From contig OW799236.1 in the NCBI GenBank assembly GCA_941918925.1, positions 100,952,562 through 101,016,561 on the forward strand: a DNA stretch of 64,000 bases, written 5' to 3'. Every line of letters begins with the position of its first letter. Within the stretch, counting starts at the first letter, position 1. The stretch comes from Phyto melanocephala. Taxonomy: Eukaryota > Arthropoda > Insecta > Diptera > Rhinophoridae. The translations under genes and the position numbers were made by a program. Shown here in pieces: positions 10,258 through 21,954 of this stretch. The notes beneath the pieces were generated by a model. It did not search any database. It was not told where the DNA came from and worked only from the letters and a program-made list of their open reading frames with translations.

Positions 10258-11690
10258 AAAACAAGTTAGAGAACTATATTCGGCTGTGCCGAATCTTTTA
10301 CACCCACCACCAGATTTCCGTTCTTTTGTACCTAGGGGTTTTTTCCGAAAATTTTCGTTTCCCGAAAATGCGAGATTTATTTTTTAATATCCCGGGATCC
10401 CGCAGCAAAACAAATAAAAAGAATATTTGTTTCTAATTAAAAAAAAAAAACTTTTTACTAAAAAGCATAAAATAGTTTATAATGTAAAGAAAAACTTCGA
10501 AACTATAAAAATCAATAAAGAAACTTGAATTTAAAATATAAATTGAGTAAAAATATTTTTTATTGAAAAAAATATTATTCTCTAGATACGAGATCAAATA
10601 TGAGCACAAAAAAACAAAAATACAGGTACTTCAGCTATGAGATCAAAAATAAAATCATTAGAATTCAATTTCAACATAGACAATATAAACATCTGCTTTC
10701 GAATCGTAGCCACCTTTTTTATTTCCGGGAAGACTAAATAACTCAAATTCCCGGGAAATAACCCAATTTATAGCACAAAATGTATTTGTTTGTTATTAAC
10801 AGTAATCGCTATGCAATAATCTCTTTATACTAAAATATGTATCAATTTCTTTGTATAACTTCGATATATTAGTAAAATGTTTTCGTAAATTTAGTCTTTC
10901 AATGAAAGTGAGCGTTAAAGTAGGCGTGTTGAAGTTGTTTCTACTAACGAATGCAACTGAGGTGTTTCACTACAGTCCTTTATTATTCCAAAATCTTTAT
11001 TTGTAGATAAATTATATGAATTTGAGATAAGTCGTTATATGACAGGTAGGCGTTAAAGTGGGCGTGTCACATTTATTTTCCGTTATACCAAGGCACTTGA
11101 CCAAAAAACCATGTGTGCCAAATTTCAGAGTCGTACATCCAATTTTGTTGCTTTTATGACGTTTTAGTTTTTAAAATACCGAAAAATACACTGTGCGGTA
11201 TAAATTTTCGTACATTTTGATCGATAACTCCTTTCCTAATGCATAGATTTAGGTAATTTTCGGGAAAAATATTGTTTTTACTCAGGAAATAAACATTCGG
11301 AGTTTCATGAGTCTACGCTAATGCGTTTGGACACAATTCCATTTTATTCGATGTTCGAAGGACACGGTTTTTTCGACCCACTCTTGCTTTACGAGCTATA
11401 ACGCTCTTCTTAACATTCCGATTTAGCCCATTTTCAATACCAAACAAACCTTGTCTATAAGAAAGATTCTGGCAAAATTTTAGCCCCCTAGCTTTTTCGA
11501 TGCGACCTCTATCGTGCTTTCAACAGAGGGACATAGAGACAGACGGACGGACATAGCTATATCGTCATAAAATCAAACCCCGATTCAGAATATATATACT
11601 TTATGGGGTCTAAAATGGATATTTCGATGTGTTACAAACGGAATGACAAAATGAATATACCCCCACCATTTTTTTGGTGGCGGGTATAAA
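10258..11690 (+). mobile_element. INE-1/DINE-1-like element, copy C, with an internal insertion
   Basis: The left end has the hairpin ATTCGGCTGTGCCGAAT and CACCCACCACC. The right end is CCACCATTTTTTTGGTGGCG with GGGTATAAAA. About one 287-bp-type unit is present (10900-11090), then a 3' block nearly identical to copy B, including the CACTGTGCGGTATAAATTTT region, and a short GACAGACGGACGG core near 11540. Between about 10330 and 10775 the element is interrupted by unrelated sequence. The last part of its frame overlaps the start of copy D after only ~65 bp. Confidence 0.7.
10330..10775. mobile_element. Probable hAT-like insertion inside copy C
   Basis: Relative to copies B and E, copy C gains ~440 bp just after its left end. 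The insertion runs from TAGGGGTTTTTTCCG to CCCGGGAAATAACCCA and holds several CCCGGGA/TTTCCCG boxes near both ends (10365-10395 and 10727-10775). These look like subterminal repeats of a non-autonomous hAT-type element. I could not define exact inverted ends or an 8-bp duplication, so class and limits are tentative. Confidence 0.4.
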
Positions 11691-11754
11691 AAAAGGTACA
11701 ATAACATTAACATTAATATTCACTAAAATATTTTTGAAAGAATTTATTTCTTCA

Positions 11755-14496
11755 TTATACCCGCCACCAAAAAAATGGTGGGGGTATATTCATTTTGTCA
11801 TTCCGTTTGTAACACATCGAAATATCCATTTTAGACCCCATAAAGTATATATATTCTGAATCGTGGTTTGATTTTATGATGATCTAGCTATGTCCGTCCG
11901 TCTGTCCGTCTGTCCGTCTGTTGAAAGCACGATAGAGGTCGCACCGAAAAAGCTAGGTGGCTCAAATTTTGCCAGAATCTTTTTTATAGACAGGGTTTGT
12001 TTAATATTGAAAATGGGATAAATCGAAATATTAGGAAGAGAGTTATAGCTCGAAAAGCAAGAGTAGGTCTAAAAAACCGTGTCCTTCGAACATCGAATAA
12101 AATGGAATTGTGTCCAAACGCATTATCGTAGACTCATGAAACTCCGAATATATATTTCCTGAGTAAAAACAATATTTTTTTCCGAAAATGATCAAAATCT
12201 ATTCATTAGGAGAGGAGTAATCGATCAAAATGTACGTAAATTTATACCGCACAATGTATTTTTCGGCATATTTAAAAACAAAAACTTCATAAAAGCAACA
12301 AAATTGGATGTACGACTCTGAAATTTTGCACACTTTACTTCTTGGTGACACGCTTTCTTGTAACGGCAAATTAATGTGCCACGCCCACTTTTACGCCCAC
12401 CTCCCATATAACGTTTTAACTAAAATTCATATAATTTCTCTATTAATAAAGATTTTGGAATAATAAAGGCCTATATTGAAACACCTCAGTTGTACTCATT
12501 CGCAAAAATAACTTTGACACGACTACTATAACGCCCACTTTTCAAGTTATCTACCATTAATGAAACTTAAAAGCTCATAAAACCGTTAAAATTAGAGGTA
12601 TGATGATAAATTTTGCTACGTCTGTTCCCCTAGGCAATTTCATTACTATGCCAAAAAATTAAGGTGCCACGCCCACTTTTACACCCAGATCCCATATAAC
12701 GTTTTACCTAAAATTCATATAATTTCTCTATTAATAAATATTTTGGAATAATGAAGGACTATATTGAAACACCTAAGTTGTACTCATTAGCAAAAACAAC
12801 TTTGACACGCCTACTATATAACGCCCACTTTCACTTTTGAATTGTGTCCAGACGCATGAACGTAGTCATGAAACTTCGAATATATATTTATCGAGTCAAA
12901 AGAATATTTTTCCCTGAAAATCGCTTAAATCTATGAATTAGGAAAAGAGTTATAGATAAAAATGTACGAAAATTTATACCGCACAGTGTATATTTCAAAA
13001 CTAAAACGTAATAAAACTGACAAAACTATATGTACGATTCTGAAATTTTGCAAAAATTGCTTTATGGTCAAAGTCTTCGTTATAACGGAATATAGGTGTG
13101 CCACGCACGCTTTTTTTTTTTAATTTATATAAAAATATATTAGTCATATATATTAGCATTTATTCATCTTACACTGCGCCATTTATTGTACTGTAGCTAA
13201 ATATAAGATAAAGATGATAAAATAGAAGACTCTACTAGCAACTACTAGATGGCATGCTAACAACTTATGCTTATGTTCTCCTGAAATTATGCTCTATGAA
13301 AAATGGGAATTTAGGAAAATTTTGACCTAAGTAAAAAAAATTATCTCTAAACATTATAAACAATTTATTTTCATGTGCTAATGGCTAACAAATTTTAAAA
13401 TTATACAAAACTTATTTCGTTTGAAAATCTTTTAAAAGCAAAATGTTATAGAAGTTTAAAAATCAAAATCTTACTAATAAATTTCCCGTTTTATAAAAAT
13501 GCAGAGAATGTATATTTTAAATCACCCTGTGGCCCTTAAAATTTAACCTTAAATTCACTTTCTTTCTCTTAAATTCATGCAAATTCTCTATGAATAAAGA
13601 TTTTGGAATACTAAAGGTCTATATTGAAATATATAAGTTATGTTTTTTAGCAGAAACTTTATTGACACGCGTATTTTAACGGCCACTTTCATTGAAAGAC
13701 TAAATTTACGAAAACATTTTACTAGCATACCGAAGTTAAATATAATGGGTGGTTTTATTTTAAGGGACTATGTTGATTTTGAATAAAATTATTATGAAAT
13801 TATTATCATTTATTTTTATACTGATAATATTTGTATGCTTCAATTATGTATGGAACAAAATATCGGCCAAATGGCCCCCCAACCTAGGCGGCACACCACG
13901 ATCCGATAGTCCAAATTTTCAAATAAACAGTTGATGCTCGATTGTTGGGCACGATGATGAGTCGAGGTTGCTTGCTCTTTTGCCACGTTATCGTGAAAAA
14001 CAGCAATGTTTCCCATTCAACGAACTAAGATGACATTCACAGATGTTTTCACATTTCATACAGACCTGCTTTGCAGACATTTAAATATTTTTTACAATTC
14101 TCACGGTTGTGGACGAATTCGAAAGATTATGTTGACCAAAAGAATCACGAAGTGCACAAAATGCATTTTGATTTGAACGCCCATTTTTATAAAAATCTTT
14201 AATATTTAAAAGCGTTGCTCGATTGCGTATCTTTCCACGGTTCAAATTGAGTTAGTCTGAGATTGAGAAATGTTAAATGAAATGCAGAAAACAAATTTAA
14301 AGACTAGCTGTAGTTCACCTTCAACATGGGCCCTTTAAATTAACCACCCTCTACAAAGAAAGTGATACATATTTTATTATAAAGAGATTATTCTATAGCG
14401 ATTAACAAAATAATAAATATTGTGCTTTAAATGTACACAAAATTGGTGGTGGGTATAAAAGATTCGGCACAGCCGAATATAGTGCTCTTACTTGTT
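11755..14496 (-). mobile_element. INE-1/DINE-1-like element, copy D (inverted), with nested mini-mariner
   Basis: This is copy B's layout on the opposite strand. Right-end sequence ATACCCGCCACCAAAAAAAT is at 11755 and the left-end hairpin ATTCGGCACAGCCGAAT is at 14463-14479. In between are a GTCCGTCTGTCCGTC core (11893-11925), the 3' block, two 289-bp units (12377-12840), a second partial 3' block (12842-13100) and ~430 bp of unrelated AT-rich DNA (about 13110-13540). Then come a short 5' segment and the nested mariner (13745-14351). Copies B and D together form a large imperfect inverted repeat with copy C between them. Confidence 0.7.
13745..14351 (-). mobile_element. Nested, internally deleted rosa-type element (in copy D)
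   Basis: Ends read ATGGGTGGTTTTATTTTAAG and, inverted, GAGGGTGGTTAATTTAAAGG; each end abuts a TA. These are typical Tc1/mariner terminal inverted repeats with a TA target. Minus-strand codons from about 14230 downward encode a damaged version of the same N-terminal helix-turn-helix seen in copy B, but with the frame broken. The catalytic part is missing. This copy keeps both ends better than the one in copy B. Confidence 0.7.
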
Positions 14497-15214
14497 TTAT
14501 GGTCGCTTTGTTACTTTTTAAATACTTGTTGTAAAAATTAAGTGTAAAAAGTAAATAAGAAAATAATAATAAAACATTTGCAACCAAATTGAATTTGTAT
14601 ACGTAAGAGTTTTAATGTATCTATGTACATCTAAAACCCCATTACATTTAAAGAATAATTTTATCAGCTACAGATCAAATTAACCATATTTTATAATTTT
14701 AGAACTATATTTTCGGATAATATAGCGAATACTAGTTTATTTGTTTAATATTTAAGGATTTTTTTTTCATAGACAAATATATGTATTAATATAACAAAAT
14801 GTGTTCGCAGAAATTTTTGCAACTACGAAAGAGATATAAGGATATGCCGTTCAAAGTAGAGTAATTTTAATGACCTATAGTAAAACGGCATTTGATACAA
14901 TAACACTTAAGTTATCTAGCACAGTCTTTAAGTTCTATTGGTCTTTAAGATCAATCAAAGTGTTAATGGAAACAGTATTTTTACCTAACTGGTACTGCAA
15001 TTCAATTAGCCTTTATGTGAAATTTGTATATTTTCATTTCAGTTCTATGACATTTTTTAATAGACCATTTTATGAACGTGGACATTTTAAGTTTATATTT
15101 CTATATTTTCCGTGTAGTACTAAGTAAATAGAGGGACAAAAAAACTTAAATTAAGCAAGTAAGCAAAATAAACACTGCTCTTGTGCTGTTAATGGTGCAA
15201 ACATAATTACAATA
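14497..15214. other. AT-rich stretch without a recognised gene
   Basis: An 85-codon open frame (14870-15127, plus) resembles no family I know, and it is rich in Phe, Tyr and Leu as chance frames are here. No repeat was found. Confidence 0.4.
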
Positions 15215-16155
15215 AAGCGTGATTTTTTAAGAGCTATACGAAAGTTTAAAAAAAAACACATAACATTCAGCAAAATGCATGAAATTTTTATTTGAATCGA
15301 TAGTACGGTCCATATAATTTAATGTTTGAAGATTATTTCATGCAAATATTGACCGTGACTGCGCCTCAAATGGTCCATACGCTTAGTCCAATTTTGGCAT
15401 ACTCTTTTCAACATTTCGGCCGGTATCTCATGAATAAATGCTTCAATGTTGTCTTCCAATGCGTCAATTGGAGCGGGCATGTGTGTATAGACATGAGCTT
15501 TAACAAAGCCCCACAAAAAATAGTCTAAGGGCGTTACATCGCACGATCTTGGCGGCCAATTGACCGGTTCAGAACGTGAAATAAAATGTTCACCGAACTC
15601 GCCTCTCAATAAGTCCATTGTTAAGCGTGCTGTGTGGCACGTGGCACCGTCTTGTTGAAAACTTATGTCATGCTTGTCAAGCTCCTGCATTTTGGACAAA
15701 AAAAAGTTGGATATTATCTCACGGTAGCGCTCACCATACACAGTTACGTTACGATTCGCATCATCTTTGAAGAAATACGATCCAATGATGCCACCAGCCC
15801 ATAAACCGTACCAAATTCTGAATTTTTCTGCATGCATTGGTAGCTCTTGCAATGCTTCTGGCTGATCTTTGCTCCAAAATCGAAAATTCTGCTTATTAAC
15901 GTACCCATCGAGCTCAAAATGAGCTTCGTCGCTAAACACAATTTTTCGATAAGAAGCGCGCGATAAACTTTCTTAACAGAGCACGCATTTTGATAATAAA
16001 ACTCAATAATTTGCAAGCGTTGTACGTTTGTAAGACGATTAATGGTTAAATTATAGACCAAACTGAAGATGTTTGACAGTAAAGCAAAACACGAAATATG
16101 CGTCAGCTGTTTAAACTAGCGTTCCCAAAAAGATAATAGCTAAAAAGTCACTCTT
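15215..16155 (-). mobile_element. Rosa-type (DD41D) mariner element, internally deleted, both ends present
   Basis: The ends are AAGCGTGATTTTTTAAGAGC at 15215 and, inverted from 16155, AAGAGTGACTTTTTAGCTAT, each bordered by TA (15213-15214 and 16156-16157). This gives a 941-bp element with ~20-bp imperfect inverted repeats and a TA duplication. An intact relative would be about 1.2-1.3 kb. The missing part is the stretch between the first helix-turn-helix and the catalytic domain (see the transposase entry). Confidence 0.85.
15319..16061 (-). pseudogene. Rosa-type DD41D transposase, internally deleted and frameshifted
   Basis: An intact enzyme would bind its terminal repeats and cut and paste the element at TA. 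The minus strand first encodes the start of the DUF4817-type helix-turn-helix (LTNVQRLQIIEFYYQNACSV, from about 16061). It then drops directly, in another frame, into SYRKIVFSDEAHF, the first catalytic motif. From 15939 down to 15319 a clean 206-codon frame covers the catalytic domain: FSDEAHF (first Asp), WYGLWAGGIIGSYFF, FQQDGATCHTA (second Asp), NWPPRSCDVTPLDYFLWG (third Asp in LDY) and the C-terminal helices ending EIIFKH. I count 41 residues between the second and third Asp, which is the DD41D spacing known for rosa of tephritid flies. About 100 residues (second helix-turn-helix and linker) are lost, so it cannot bind DNA normally. Confidence 0.85.
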
Positions 16156-19100
16156 TATATCATCTGCCACAGATATGTAATGAACGGTAATAGAATATAG
16201 AGCAGAATTAAGCACGCTATAGTGGCTTATTAAGCATAGTTGAAACGCTATTGGCGTTCATCAGCAAGCAGTTGCGTCACATCTGGTCTCGTCAAAACTC
16301 TCATTATCTTTGCTATAATCTAAGCAAATAAAGGCTGGTTTAATTTTAATGATCATGGGCCGGCCGAGGCTGACTTGATCTCATGTTAGCCAACTACTCA
16401 TAAAGATAAGTATTTAAGTCTTTATACCATCAACGAACAATTTTAATATTCTTTTGCTATACCGTCCTTTAGGGTAAAAATTTTCACGTCTTGTTGACGA
16501 TGACAAATGCAAAAGAAAATGTTTTATTGTTTCGTAGCCAAAAATTACATAATGCTACGATACGGCGACGTATTTTGAAAACTTTTCAGCAAAAGAAACC
16601 TCCTAAATGTTTTTTACCACTACAACGAGAGTTGGAAGGTGATAATTTCGTTTTTTAAATTTGATGTTGCAATAATATATTTTAAATAGTACCTTTATAA
16701 ATATCGGCATAGCTTTGTGCTGATTGTTTTTCTCTCTCTCTCTCTGACTTCTTATTACAAATTTTGCGAGTTCAAGGGCTATTTCAAACTGTGAGCTTAG
16801 ACAAACTTTAAACTTAATTGTAAGATGTCATGTCCTGTAAATATCGTCTCTTGGCTAATATTTACATCGAAATTAATTAACTAGAATCGAAATATTATAA
16901 TACAATTAAATTTTGTCGTTGTTTTTAATTATTTTTGTTTAAGATCCAATTTACAGTATTTAAATTGTAAAAATACTGACGATTAACTGCTGAAAAAATT
17001 TAATTTTAATTACAAAAATGTTGTAGTTTAGTGTAAACATTTAACATAAATAGTGAAACCAACAGTCTTGCTTAAAAATTGGCCTTTGGTTTTCGTCGCA
17101 ACTCATTTTTTTGTTATAAATATGTAAAAACAAACGTATATTTTCTTAGACATTTGTTTATATCTAATCGGCCTTTGGTTTTGTTGTAATCTGGAATATT
17201 GCTGGAGATTTTTGGATCTTTAACGCCATTTTTATAATTGGATGTAAAGATAAATACGATCGACCTATTTTTTATTTTTTGAATATTTGAGCACATAATT
17301 TCTTTGTTTCTGAATACAAAGATTGATAAGTCAACTTATAATTTCACACATAATTTTTTGTTTCTGGATAAAAAGATTGATAAGTTAACTTATATTCTTC
17401 TTGGATCGGAAAATTAAGCTGAAATAATTGTTTGTCTTTTTTACTATAGCCAACGTAGAAAAATCGAACATCAAAGTAGACGCGAAATTTTAAAAAACTG
17501 TCACATACGATGTTTTGGTCACTTCTCTTTATTATAGCATGTAAGAGGACGTAGCCTTCATAATAATAGCAAAAACGTTTTTTTGTTTAATAGCATAGGC
17601 TGAAAATTATTTAATTTACTCACAAAAACTTAAAGAAAGGGATATATCAGAACTAAATTACTAGCAGACAATATTGCTTACCCGGGTATGATGGTTGTTT
17701 GTTTAATGTAAAATTTTTGGTTGTAGACACAAAGGTTAAGTTAAAATTTTGAGTGTTTTGCCTTAACTAAATCGCAAAACTATAGTTAAATTCCTGCATT
17801 ATCACTTTCTTATGTTATGTTTTTTCTGATGTATTGTTGATATTACTGCGTATGAGTGATATTTAACAATTTAATATATAATATTAAGTATACGCACCGC
17901 AGCTCTTCCTAATGTTTTTGTCTATGCTGTTGAGAACAAAAATAGTATCAAGGGCTCTTTACAACAACTAATAGGATTATTTAAATGATTTACTTATTAC
18001 GAAATTATCTTAACTCTACTTTAGTGTCCATTTTTTAACACCTCACACCAATGTTACATACATTTTTTGTATTTCCTTAAGATGATGTCGTAGGAAGACC
18101 ACATACTAAGTAGGTGTAGTTGTATATGTTAATAATTGTATTATAACGCAAAACTAACAATACGAAACAGGGCAACTATGTATGTGTTTACTGTTGTTTA
18201 CAACCCTCATAAAATACTTAAGAAAAAAGAAAGAAAAAAAAAACATTTGTCTTTCTTTAGAAAGCATATAATTCATAAAAACTTTCAGCAATAGGAGGAC
18301 AAATTTTGTCCATTTTCTTTCCTTCCAACATGTTTCTTTTCTTCATTTACGTAACATATCTGAAACGAGAATGTAAAAAAAATGTGGAACCTGGAAAAAT
18401 TATGGTCTAAAGTTTTGTGCTGAACTTGCACTAAAGTGTCGTAAACTGTAACTGGAAAACTAGTAAATACGAACAAAAAATAAAATGAAAATATGTTTAG
18501 CTACTGTTACAAATTATAAAAAAATAACACAAAAAGAAAGCCATAACTTATCTTAAACAAATGTTGAAATAGAAAGAGAAAAGTAAAACCTCTCAACATT
18601 ATGGAGGCGGTAATTATTAATGGTTCAAGGACTTTTGTTTTTTTTGCTCTCCACTTTTTTGTTGTTTGTTTTAAGTATTGGCTTATTCGACTTGTATTTA
18701 AAGGCTGCTGGATGTTGTAGTTTAAAGAAATCTTTTTTTAATTTAAGGTTAATATAACTTTTTTCTAACATCAAATCTGGTGAGAAAGGAGGTGGTGTTA
18801 AGGGCCACTTCTTGCAAAAGTTTTCCAACTTAAATTAAAATATAGGCAAAAGTATTGGTTCAAGGTAGATTTTTAAATTATTGTTTTTCTTTCTTTTTCA
18901 TTTTTTGCATTGAGAAGAAAAGTAAAAAATTTATCTTGTATGTATGAGCAAAGCAAACAAAAAATCGGATAATTAATTAAAAATTATAAAAAAAAGAAAC
19001 CTGTTTGACATCATAAATAAAGGAACAAATATTTAACTTGAAAAATAAATTTTTAATAAATTTTTGCTTACCATAAAGTTTTATTATTTTTTTAAATTAA

Positions 19101-19509
19101 TGGAAGTTCTACAGCCCAGTACTTTACACCTATACTAAACAACTGATAGCGTTTTTTAAATTTTTTCAATTAAATATAATAAAACCCATAACCTATTCAC
19201 AAGTATGTGTATTAACAACTGCAATAAAAATCATACGAAGGGTGTTTATCGAACAAAACAGGGAAAAGTTTTTTCAGCTAATTATATGGTAATCATGCTT
19301 AGATATTATTTTAGTAGTAATAGCTAGAGTAGCTAGGTATTTATTGCGCATCCTCCATCAACTTTCATACAATGTTGTCAATACTTAAAATAAGCGCCTC
19401 AAATATTCCCTTCCGCCTGATAGATCGATACTCGCTTATATGCATAGAAGTGGATATTTTTGGATTTAGTTTACATACAGAAGAGTTTAACCTAATGGAG
19501 TTATTCCTT
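16156..19509. other. Long AT-rich stretch without recognised genes
   Basis: No convincing coding sequence; the 60-67-codon frames are rich in Lys, Asn and Phe and look like chance. There is a short (TC)n run at about 16729-16746. A near-repeat (TTTCTTTGTTTCTGAATA and TTTTTTGTTTCTGGATAAA, each with AAGATTGATAAGT) lies around 17300-17390, an old ~60-bp local duplication. The rest holds poly-A and poly-T tracts only. Confidence 0.45.
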
Positions 19510-19690
19510 CATCAAATATTTCTCTTATTAAATGAATTGCTCTGCATCATGTGACACCATTTTTCTGGATCCACATATCTTTTAAGTGAGACAAATGAGT
19601 AAGCATATCTCTACGGTGCTCGCCATAAACTGTAACGGTCTGACTACCGTTATTTTAAAAAAAATATGCAATAATTTCAAAAAAAAACTG
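19500..19690 (-). pseudogene. Short rosa-type transposase relic
   Basis: The minus strand from about 19685 reads AYFF-NNGSQTVTVYGEHRR then DMLTHLSHLKDMWIQKNGVT with one stop. This matches the family block PYFFKN...VTVNGxRYRxMI...xDMWFQQDGAT. The second catalytic Asp is replaced (QKNG). The match ends at 'GVT-', and the rest of the gene is missing or unrecognisable. It is a small but specific relic. Confidence 0.7.
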
Positions 19691-20718
19691 TGAAGTTTGA
19701 TTGATGTTGTTATGCTTACATAACCAATTATATAAAGTGTACTTTAGCTGATAAATAAGGGTTTTGTCAAATTGCATCTCAACGTTTTCAGGAATAATAC
19801 TCTGACGTTAATTCACCTATAGCAAACTGTTTTCCAACTAGCTATCACAGTGCTACAAAATTTAAGTTTTTTCCTTAGAAGGCACAAATATTCAAAATAT
19901 ATTTCTCCCTTTCCTCCGGTGGTGGTTTTTTTATAACTACAAGCTTTGTGTTATCTGGTGTCACTGTAATACAAACTTTAATTTTAGTTATAAAATTTAA
20001 TTAAAAATTATAAATTAATATAAAGATATTGTTATAAATTCTTATAACTGCAAAGGTGAACTGAACCAAAATTATTTCGTTATTTGTATAATAAACAAAA
20101 TAGGATACAAAAGGTCTGCATAGGGGTGTAAATTTTCTATACGTCTCAGCTAGTTACTAGGATGGGTTTTCTTTTACAATTATGTTTTTGGCTCATGTTT
20201 TTCCGATGCCATCTTTAGTTTTGAGTGTTTAAATATGTAAGTCTATTCTACTTGCAAAGGCGCTTAATTGATTGACTCCTTTATTCATCAGCTTTCCAAA
20301 AATACGTTATACTTATACTACAAATCCTTATTGATAGGTAATTCTATTTACTTATACTTAGTTGTCTCTCATCTAACGGTCTTGCGTGTAGTACTAATTT
20401 ATTGTTAATTTTGTTATCAATAATAAAAAAATTTGGACACACTAACTTCTTAACGGGGTCGAAATAACTACTCTACCTGTTTGCTGAATGTCACTGCAAG
20501 ATATGCATTTAAGAATTTAATGGAAAATATTAGTTTAATTAGTGCATTACCGGCAAAGTTATTGGCAAGACTGTCAACGTTTTCTTTAAACAACAATAAC
20601 AAAAAACAATCGATTGCTAATACATGCTGATTTATATAAATATGTATCTATGCGCATATTAATGTATGTATAATGTAGTAGTGTAATGTATGTACAAAGT
20701 GTATGGGTTTGTGTTGTA

Positions 20719-20895
20719 AAGGGTGTTTTTTTAAGCCCGATAGAACTTGAAATTGTAAAAAATAACACAAAAAATTAAATTGTAATCAAAATTTTTTTTT
20801 TATTCGAAAGATCAATACGTGACATTAACATTTGAAAATGATTTCGGGCTTATGGGCACCGCGGCTGTTCTTGACGCGGCGCATTCTAGACGTCC
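20719..20895 (+). repeat. Left ~177-bp terminal inverted repeat of copy 1
   Basis: It is the reverse complement of 21463-21639, running from the AAGGGTGTTTTTTTAAGCC end through TGACATTAACATTTGAAAAT to GACGTCC. It therefore carries antisense codons for the last ~25 residues of the transposase. It joins the catalytic domain just before the codons for YRKIVFSDEAHF. Confidence 0.88.
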
Positions 20896-20898
20896 GTT

Positions 20899-21534
20899 GT
20901 TTTATCGCAAAATTGTGTTCAGCGATGAGGCGCATTTTTGGCTTAACGGGTTTGTTAATAAGCAAAATTGCCGCATATGGAGCGAGACCAATCCACAAGA
21001 GACCCTACAGACTCCATTACACCCAGAAAATGCACCGTTTGGTGCGGTTTTCACGCTGGTGGCATCATCGGACCTTATTTCTTCAAAAATGAGGCCGGAG
21101 CTCGCGTTACGGTCAATGGAGGTCGTTACCGCACCATGATCAATGATTTTTTGTTTGAAAATATGGATGACATTGATCCGGAGGAGATGTGGTTTCAACA
21201 GGATGGCGCTACGTGCCATACGGCGAACGCAACCATCGACTTATTGAAATCAAAATTTCGCGATAAGTTGATTTCGAGAAATGGACCTGTCAATTGGCCT
21301 CCAAGGTCGTGCGATTTGACACCTCTCGATTATTTCCTGTGGGGCTACGTGAAGTCACTGGTTTATGCTGATAAACCAGCAACAATTGACGCCTTGGAGG
21401 CCAGCATTGTTCGTGTTATTCGTGACATACGGCCAGCAGTGCTCGAAAAAGTGGCTCAAAATTGGACGTCCAGAATGCGCTTCGTCAAGAACAGCCGCGG
21501 TGCCCATATGCCCGAAATCATTTTCAAATGTTAA
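20899..21534 (+). pseudogene. DD41D transposase catalytic domain, one frameshift (copy 1)
   Basis: The first frame gives FYRKIVFSDEAHFWLNGFVN (first catalytic Asp) and on to LHPEN. Near 21027-21030 a run of four A replaces the five A of copy 2 and shifts the frame. A second open frame then continues CTVWCGFHAGGIIGPYFF, WFQQDGATCHTA (second Asp), NWPPRSCDLTPLDYFLWG (third Asp) and ends PEIIFKC at 21534. Spacing between the second and third Asp is 41 residues. Apart from this one-base deletion the catalytic domain is complete. All DNA-binding helices are absent, and the left 5' end offers only antisense C-terminal sequence. This copy would not make a working enzyme. Confidence 0.88.
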
Positions 21535-21954
21535 TGTCACGTATTGATCTTTCGAATAAAAAAAAATTTTGATTACAATTTAATTTTTTGTGTTATTTTT
21601 TACAATTTCAAGTTCTATCAGGCTTAAAAAAACACCCTTTAGTTGTACAATTTTGTATTCACATACATACATGTGTATTACTGTAATGCAGATTAATTAA
21701 GTAATGCAGACTTCATTAACCATATAGCTTACGAAGAAATTTAGAAGCTTTTCGTTTATTGACTGTAGGTTGCATGAACGAGATCACGCATAAGAAGCGT
21801 GTATGTACTAGTGATGCCAAACAGGACAAATTTTTTAAATCCTGAGATTTCTGGATTTTTTGCGTTTTTTTGGGACTTATTACTTATATTTATGTATTTT
21901 CTTTTTATTATAATAACAAACTTGAGTATAAATGTTTATAATATTTAAGTAAAG

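Larger units (their letters stand above)
20719..21639 (+). mobile_element. Long-inverted-end rosa derivative, copy 1
   Basis: The element is bordered by TA on both sides (20717-20718 and 21640-21641) and both ends begin AAGGGTGTTTTTTTAAGCC when read inward. The inverted match continues for ~177 bp on each side (20719-20895 against 21463-21639) with few differences. The inner part of the repeat is transposase C-terminal coding sequence on the right and its antisense copy on the left. Between them lies only the catalytic domain. The whole promoter and DNA-binding half of a normal element has been replaced by an inverted copy of the 3' end. Copy 2 at 51691-52600 has the same structure. Confidence 0.9.

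Noticed and set aside
20902..21219. 105-codon minus-strand frame
   Set aside because: Antisense shadow of the transposase catalytic domain in copy 1; similar shadows occur at 51976-52179 and 15322-15528.
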